64,000 bases of DNA from Aurelia coerulea. Lineage: Eukaryota > Cnidaria > Scyphozoa > Semaeostomeae > Ulmaridae. The translations under genes and the position numbers were made by a program. The first letter of the stretch is position 1, and every line of letters starts with the position of its first letter. The stretch spans positions 5,341,896-5,405,895 of the forward strand of contig CM076957.1 in assembly GCA_039566865.1 (NCBI GenBank), written 5' to 3'. This document shows, piece after piece, positions 52,101-61,100 of the stretch. The notes beneath the pieces are model-generated. The model saw only the letters and a program-made list of their open reading frames with translations, was not told the DNA's origin and made no database searches.

Positions 52101-55100
52101 CCGGGTGAGTCAGAAAAAAGAATCCCCGTTTGAAAGGTCAGGGCTCCCTGGATACCAAGACAATGATATCGGCAAATATATAGTTTAATGGTAGTAATGT
52201 TCAAATCTACTATAAAATTTACCTGACTGAAATCGGCTACTCCATTCTGAAGTTATGAGGGATTTTCTCGAGAAAGTCTCTTTAAAAATCCTTTAAAACG
52301 TGCACAAAATCATGAACAAATTTCCCTTACATTTCTGCCTTACAATGGCCTTACAGCAATGACTTGTGGACGCTTTAGCACGTGCTATCCTCTTTGGAGG
52401 ATGAAAAAGTCCTTTACCTGGTATCGATGACCTATTCTGGGGAATTCCATTTTCCCAAGCGGACAAAAGTCATGAATTTATGTGAGTGTCATCAATTTTA
52501 GGAAGGAAAAATGTGCTCATTGTTTTCACTCGTTTTTGGAAGGGGCTTTCTGCAGAAAATCACCCATATCCACGGGAACGGGAAGGAATGGCCGATCAAA
52601 GCCAGGTAAATTACTGAACCTAATTGAACATATTGGCAATAAAACAAGACTGTTTTGAATATTATTGCTTTGATATTCATGGAGCAGTGGCCTTACAACC
52701 GGGGACTCTTTTTCTGACTCACCCGGTAGAAACGAAGGTAACTCTAACGAATAAAGAAAATATACCAGGTGAGTCAGAAAATTGTTGGGCAAAATGTATC
52801 CACTGTTATTGTCAAACTAGAGAAGCTATGCTGCCAATTTGTAAAAGTTTTATTTCATCATCTTACTGAGGCTTCAACTTACATTTTGAAATTTTCCCCG
52901 TAATGTTTGGTGCATTATTTCATTCTGAAATTAGGATTTAGCTAAAAGTGATATCCCTCAATTTGTCAAAAAGCCAAAAAATTTGATGCTTCAGTGTAAA
53001 TTTGACTTTGATGTAAAGTTGACTTTTTGATCTAGATTCGACCTTTTGATGCTCAGCATTGATGAGACAGCATAATTACAATTCAACGGTTACCATATCA
53101 TTGGAAAGCAATACAATGAAAAAGTTGAAAAATCCGTCATTTCGCCATTTTTGTTCTTTCTTGTAAAATTGAGCCGCTCATTTGTAGTTTTAGTCGAAGC
53201 CCATGGAAGCTAGTTTTCGGGAATCCTTCATTTGAGCGCATTTGAGATAAAGATTGTGCTTTGTGAGTTACGAATAAGTTCTCAAAATTAAGTCAAACTC
53301 TCGCAAACTCGTAGCCAGACAATGGAGTTGTAATTTTTCGAATCGGTTTTATAGTTTGTTGACTACCATTTTTCAAACAGTGGATATTTTTGCCTGATTC
53401 ACCCGGTATCTAACACCAAACTGGTTTCCTGTCACGCACGCTGAGATCAGACCATTTAATTTTTTTTTCTCTTCTTTCAAATAGGCACATTTGTTGAACT
53501 GTCCACAATGGAATCCAAAAATTGGAGATGATATTGTTTGTATCGACGAGGTATACATAATCATTTGCCTTTCATTGCACTTTGCAATGGTTATTTAGAT
53601 CGATGATCTTTTGAAGGGAATGTAAGCATATAGAAGTGGCTCAGGCCACTTGCGGTCAAACTCTGGCCTATTAGATATCAGGATTTCCTGTTGACGTAGA
53701 TCAGTTACCCAAATATGGTGCGGCACGTGTATCGGGCTATTTTCTTTGCAATGTTATTTTTATTGAAGGCTTATATATGCTTAGATTCCCTTTAAGATCG
53801 ATGATCATTTTTCTAAAACGGTAAAAATAACTGGTACCAGAAGCGTCGAAAGCTGACACTGAAAGTTGTTACCATTTGGTAAAAAGTTCAAAAGACCAAG
53901 CAGATTTTACATAGTTATGTTCCTTCCGGCAAGAAGGAGAATATGCATCATCTTATTATTACGTACGTTAACAACTTCATCAAGTATTATTTGCATGCAT
54001 TCTTTCAATTTTAGCTGAAACTTGGTTTCATGGCCCAAAGTTGCCATGCCGCAGGATTCTCTACATTACTAGCCAACCTGTTTGCAATGCGAGGAGACAC
54101 AGTAAGTGCCATTGTAATCATTTCTTCATTACTTGTCTGTACTGGAGAGCCTCGTAAAAACCTACAGGGTGTCCCAAAAAATTTGTGCCCCGTTTGCCTA
54201 AAGATTGTGACAAAATGGCGAAACATTCTCGCCAAACTTTTGCATGATGTTGCTCTTCAGATATTCAATTAAAGTTTGCAACCATTCTCGTAAAAATCTG
54301 CTGAGAAATGATGGAGCTATGACCTTCAGAAGACCAAGTTGGCCTGATGACTGAAACCAGCGGTCGGCCATTTTGTCTTACTATTTTGCAGTGATAAGTA
54401 TCTTCACGTGAGGTAAGAAATAATTTCTGTGAGGTCAGAAATAGTGGAACTCTCCGATGATTATCGGAATTTTCACGAAAGATATCAAATTGGAGGCTGC
54501 TGTTTCACTTTCAATCCATGAAGCTATTTATCGCTTTAAAATAGTAAGACAAAATGGCCGATGGCTGGTTTCAGTCATCGGGCAAATTTGGTCTCCTGAA
54601 GGTCATAGCTCCATCATTTTTCAACGGATTTTCATAGGGATGGTAGCAAACTTTAATTGAACACCTGAAGAGCACCATAATGCAAAAGTTTTGCGAGAAT
54701 CTTTGCCGTTTTGGCCCAATCTTCAGACAAACGGGGAACAATTTTTTTGGGACACCCTGTAGAAACAGCAGTTGTTAAGGCGAGTTCCAGAGATGTCATA
54801 CAGAGATCAAGTAACAAAATCCTCAGTATGAATACCAAAAGAAAATCGATAGCTGCATTGAATGACAGAAAGCTTCAGTTCCTGGCGCACTCTATCAGAA
54901 AACAAGAATTCGAATGCTTGATATTACAAGGGCGCTTGATGGGGAAACGTAATAGGGGAAAGAAACGCATTCTGTGCATGAAAAATTGCAATGCTACCGT
55001 TGATGTAGACTTAACTGCACCCTAAGCAGGCGTATCATTTCAGCAACGGTAGAGTACATTTTAGCAACTATTCGATTGAATTCAGCTGCATCCCTCTTTT

Positions 55101-58100
55101 CTTTATCTCTCTTTCTCTCTCGCTCTCTCTTTCTCTCTTTGTTTTTTTCTCATGTTCATTGTCTTGTGTAGTCTTCGTTTTGTTTTATGTCTATATGTAT
55201 TACTGAAAAAGAAGGTTGCAGGGGAGATTTGCAAGTTCACACCCCAAACAGTTTCGCTTCGTCAAATTTTGTAGTTTTCTTGCGTAGTAGTCCTAGCTTG
55301 TAGTTCTGTATTCTTGCAATTCCTTAGTTTTTGATGATTAAAAATACATATATAGAAATGCCTTATCTGTTCTTACTTGTCATCGAATTCATTTTTTTGT
55401 ATAGATTTCAGAGGAAATTCATGAAAGCGAGCAATGGAAAGTTGCATACATGAAAGGATCAGCTAATGAAATGTACACAGCAACACTTTCAGATTCATTC
55501 AATAACCTCAACTTTGCACAGGCAGCAGAGTAAGTTAACATCTTAATTAGCATTGTCTATATATTTGTGTTGCCAAACTTTAGTGCCCACAAGAGATATT
55601 GGCTGTACATTTTCACCAGCACAGAACTAACGAATTGTACTATGAAAAGGTTTAAAACGTAAGGAACGAGAGAAGAGGGAGTGGTTGATAGCAGGAGACT
55701 GACACGAATTTTACAACTTAAGGCTGGGATGCCTGACATATTCTTGGTCCTTGTTTACGTTAAAGAAGACAACTCAATCGGCTTTGACTGCTTATGCGTC
55801 TATAATAAGTTATGCTAACGAGAATGGCTTTTTTGATCAGAATGTAATTAGAATGGCTTTGAACGAAAGCCCGAAACCGATGAATAAAGGTTGGAAGACC
55901 TCCAATGGCAAGAGCAAAAATCGATATAAAAGACTTGCCCTCGGTAAACATTGAACTAAACATTGATGCGAATCCTGTTGAAAAAATAATGAGAGTTGTT
56001 GAAAATATTGCAGCAGCAGAAAGGACTGGAAATGAGTTGTTTAAGATATTGTGATGGAGAGAGAACCGCTGAATATGTACTAGTGGTAGTTAATTTGAAT
56101 TTGAAAATAGCCTTAAATAACGGACTCATCGTACTAAACCCATAAACGCATAAAAGAACAACAACAAAAATAAACCTGTAACTAGAGAGAAAACTGTGTT
56201 TTTCTCTTGCAGGATTCAACAGTTTTTACTCCAGTTACAGGTTTATTTTGGTTGTTGTTCTTTTACAGGAGTTGACAGTCTTCTTTCTACAGATTACGGT
56301 GTTTTGTTGCGTTTATGGGTTTAGTACGATGAGTCCGTTAATTAAGGCTGTTTTCAAATTTTGTACCACAAATTTGAATTGTAAACAACAGATTTTGCCA
56401 ACTTCTTCCTAGCGTTACACGTCAACACATATCAATGTCAACGAATGAAAGCTGTGCGTTGCGATTTTTTCTTGACAATATATCTCGTATTATTTTCTTC
56501 ATAGAATCTGCTTCGAGAAACTACATCTGATGCTTATTGCCATTGAGATAAAACCGGGTGAAGCGAACAGATTGTAAGTACAGTGAAACCTCCATATAAC
56601 GGACACCTGTGGAACCAATGTTATTGACCGTTGTAGAGAGGTGTCCGCTGTATGGAGGTATCATCTTTTGTCATACTGTATTTTGGGACGAAAATGTTTG
56701 TCCGTTGTTTGGAGGTGTCCGTTATATAGAGGTGTCCGTTAACGGAATTTCCACTGTGGAACAAAATTTCAATTAAAGTACAGTCCCTCCTTTAAGAAAT
56801 CCACTTTTTATCTCAGCCTTTAGGTCTCCCTTGATTAACCCATTGTTTTCCCATTGTTTTAGCACAAATTTGTGGGCCTCAGTTTCTTATAAAGTGGTTT
56901 CTGAAAGGCGGCACTTCACCGTATCTGACGAATTTCTGGGCAAATGAATCGTCACAAAATTTTTCCATCCTCTTATGTTGTCGTAAATTTGGAACCTTTC
57001 TAAAATTCGTTTTTAAAAAATACACACTTTCTTTGAGAAGCTATCTTCGATTTTTCAATGCTCTCATGAAGAAACTTGCTTCCGAAACACTTTGAAAACA
57101 CTATGAAAATATTTCTCGAACACAACAGGACAAGGTCCATGAAAAAGGCGATGAGTGAAATCATTAATTTTAAATATTTTTGTATATACTGTTTCAGAAA
57201 ATTTTCATTAGAAAACGTATCTTATATTAATTCCTTTCAATGTTCCAAAAATGTTTGTCCCAGGGTTGTCCCAAAGTAACTTTTTCCAATGTTAATCACG
57301 CATCCTTTCTCTAATTTCTAGCTTTGTTATGAATCCTTCTGATAAGAAATTGAAAGTTCAAACGGGAACAAGAGGTTTTTTCTTTGCTCAGGACGCAGAG
57401 GAAGTGCAAAGGTAAATATGCAGTGATGATGGTCTAATTTTTGAATTAAAACGTTGTGGCGTCTCAGCGCAACTTCTTTTCCTTATCCAAATTTTTCTTA
57501 TGGCTTGAAAACAACGAACTGATCTGAATGGGCAGAGTTCTAACTGGAGAGATATTTCAGCAAGGGTGGTCCAGGGCTCTATTCTAGGACTCTTGTTTTT
57601 TCTTTTGTATATAAATGATCTAGCTGTGGGCCTAAAGTGCACTGTTAAGTTATTTGCTGACGATACATCATTATTCACAATCGTTGAAGATGCCAATACA
57701 GCTGCTACTGATATGAACCATGATCTAGAGTTGATAAGACAGTATCCTAAATATTAGACCTTCAAAACAAGATGTTGAATTAATATTCTCAAGGAAGAGA
57801 ATTGAAATTGATCACCCAGTGATCCTCTTTAACAACATACCTGTGAAGAAAGTAAATTAACATATTTAGGAATTATCCTGGACTGGAAGCTTTCTTTTTC
57901 AGCTCATATCAAATCAGCTATCTCTAAAACAAGAAAGGGCATTGGTCGGCTGAAATACTCCTCCAAATATCTGCTTAGACAAACAAGGGCAGATTTTGTA
58001 AGACAATAGCATAGTTGCTTTTGATTGACACCGCAATTCAAAGCGATTAGCGATCGCAGACAAAGGAAATTCTCTCAACCAGTAATTCAAAACCAATAAA

Positions 58101-61100
58101 GCCGCAAAAGTTTCCTCGAAAGTCAGGTAGCTAACTCACTTGTTGTGCATTCCAGAAATTGTTTTTAAGGGCAAATATGAGCATAGGTCAAAAGAAGAAG
58201 ACATCTACACATCTATCTCCGGCATTTAATTTAGTTCAAAAGTCGATTGGGAGGCGATTCAATTCTCTCGTTTTTTTTGGGTGTTATTAGAATACTTAAT
58301 GCTCAGCTTCTGAACCAAATAAATGAAATGCCGGAGGTAGATGTGGAGATATATTCTTCTTCTTTCGATATATGCTCATGTTTGCTCTTAAAAACAATTT
58401 CTGGAATGCACAACCATCGCGCTAGCTACCTGGATTTCAGAGAAACTTTCGCGGTTTTGTTTGTTTTTAATTACTGGTTGAGAGAATTTCCTTTGTCTGC
58501 CATCGCTAATCGCTTTGAATTGCGGTGTCAATCAAATGCAGCTCGTGCTATTTTCTTACAAAATCTGTCCTTGTTGCCTAGGCATACCCTTTAACGTCAT
58601 CTGATCATATTTTTTGTCTCGAGTAATCTAGTTCCTTAAATCATTCCATTCTGATGCTCGCTTGCGTTGAAAATCGCGAGAAATACTCACAAAAAATGCG
58701 TTTATGGTGTGTTTTACCAGTGAATTAGCGCCAAAAAGAGGTCGATCTTTCGAGGTGATTTTCAGAAAACCTACCACACGCCCAGACGTCCACCCTCAAT
58801 TTTCTGACTTGCCTATTGCTGTAGCTAAAAATCATGAAGGGTAATTGATCTAATCTATTTATATATAATATAAAATTTATAATAATAACATTTCTACGTG
58901 ATCGACCCCAGCGTATAGGCTATAAGGTATCTTTCCGGGGTGCAAAGACTTGGAATGAATTGCCTTTGGATGTCAAACAAGCACCCTCTCTTAGCATTTT
59001 TAAAAGTATGCTGAAAAGTAATTTGCCTCTCTCAGGCTAACTCCATTGTTTTTCATTTATTTTTTTATTTTAGATTGTAAATATAGGTAATTTGTTAGTA
59101 ATTTTTAGTAATATTGTAAAGTTTGGCACGGCCCCCTGTAAAGCAATCCTCTCGATTGACGGGGCCACCGTGTAAAAATAATGAAAAATGAAATGAAAAT
59201 GAAAATGAAAAAGGTTTATTTACTGCTCTCTCCTTTTTTCAGGGTCTCAATTTACTGCAGCCTTTGTCACAAGGACCTAAGGGACGTCAATAAAATGAAG
59301 AAATGCAGATGCGGTTTTGGTAAGTTTATCTCATAGACCTTTTTACTTGCCAGAAAACAGGTTTGGATCGAGCGTCCAATGCTGGTAAATTTTGCCAAGG
59401 AAAATGGATGCATGATCCCGTTCTCAGTAGAAGACTGTGGCATGAAGAAGTTCCTTCAGATCCCAGAACACTTTTCAGAACTCTTAGTGCAGCAAGCTAG
59501 CATTATTTCTACTTAAAATGGGCGTCGTGCTTTCGTTTTTCCTCCCAGATTTTACTAGATTCGGAAGCTCGATCCAAACCTTTTTCTAGCAAATGAAAGT
59601 TCTATTGTATCGAATATTTCAAACATTTTTGCAAGCCTGTATCAGCTGTTCTTGCTACGGTTGCTTTCTGCAAGATTGTTCCAGATGGCATGACGTCGCA
59701 GCAGCGTTAAAAACACGACACCACCTTGTTTTGGGGTCATTCTTCAGAAAATCTGTGTAAGTTCCAATTGGAAGTTTGCAAAAATTTGTATGAAATTACT
59801 CTTATATTCCCCCTCGTGATAATGAGTAAGGAGAGAATATGCAGCAATAGACCGTTTAACCTGCTAAAAAAGAGGTTTGGATCGAACGTCCAAATCTGGT
59901 AAATTTGAGAAAGCTAACGAAGGCATTACCCCGGTTCTTGGTAGATACCTGCTAGATATTGCAAGAAGTTCCTTCGGATCTCAGTACACTTTTCAGAGAG
60001 TTAATCAATGATAACCTTGCTCAAATTGACTCACGAGTGGTTCAGTTTATACACTAGCAAGTTTTATTTGCCTTCTGGCCTTGTCTCTCATTATTTCATT
60101 CATCGTTAGCTGATTTTTTTGTGTCACAGTTTCAAAACAAAATGCGAGCATACAAGGGTTTCACTTTGCATCTTTGCAAATCGAAGTATATGCTTTCGAT
60201 CGTTGTTATTCAAATGACTTTTGAATGAATGCATTTTTCGCCAAAGAAAACGGTTTTTTGATGTTGCATTTGAATTTGGAACTGTTTCATGGATTTATTC
60301 AAATGAAAGAAAAGTCAGCTAAAAATGATTGAAAATGACGAGAAAAAAGGCAAAAAGATCAACATCATTTGCCTGTGTGTAAACCAAGCCATTGCTAATT
60401 CATTGAAATAGTTGATAACAAACTCTCTGAATAGTTTTGAGATCCGAAGGATCTGAAGTAATTCCATGACACAGCTAGCAGTGTATCCACTAAGAACGGT
60501 GATCGTGCTTTCGTTACCAGATGTGGATGCTCGATCCAAACCTCTTTTCTAGCACGTAAAACGGTCTTTTTTGAGTCAGACGTGAACCATTGAAATAATT
60601 GCGGGAATAAGCTCCCCGCTGTTACTTTTCTGATCATTTCCTTGCAAACGTTTTTACAAGAAACTTGGATCAGGCCACAGTACTATAATTTTCTTTATGC
60701 AACATAAAAATTTTCACATTTTAGTACTCAAAATTCCTCTATTTGTTTCTTGCTTTTTAAATGCATGAATGTTCATCCAATCTGTCTCTAACATTACTAC
60801 AGATATGTTTCTTGGCGTTTAATACATCATAAAAGAATAAAACGTGCTCTAATACATTGAAAAGAAAAGAGTTCAGCGAGATATTTGCCATAACATCTTT
60901 GAATTTAAGTTTTAACAGTTTTTATTACTTCTTAGACATAGTACTAGAGTTTCTTAATATTTTGGCACTAGTTTCTTATAAAACAGTTTCTTACAAAAAT
61001 ATGTGTATTTCATTTGTTATTCATATTTGTTCTAGGTAAGGGGGTTAATGGCTTCATGCAGGTTTTTAAGAAGAAAGGACACGACGCTAAAGTTGATATG

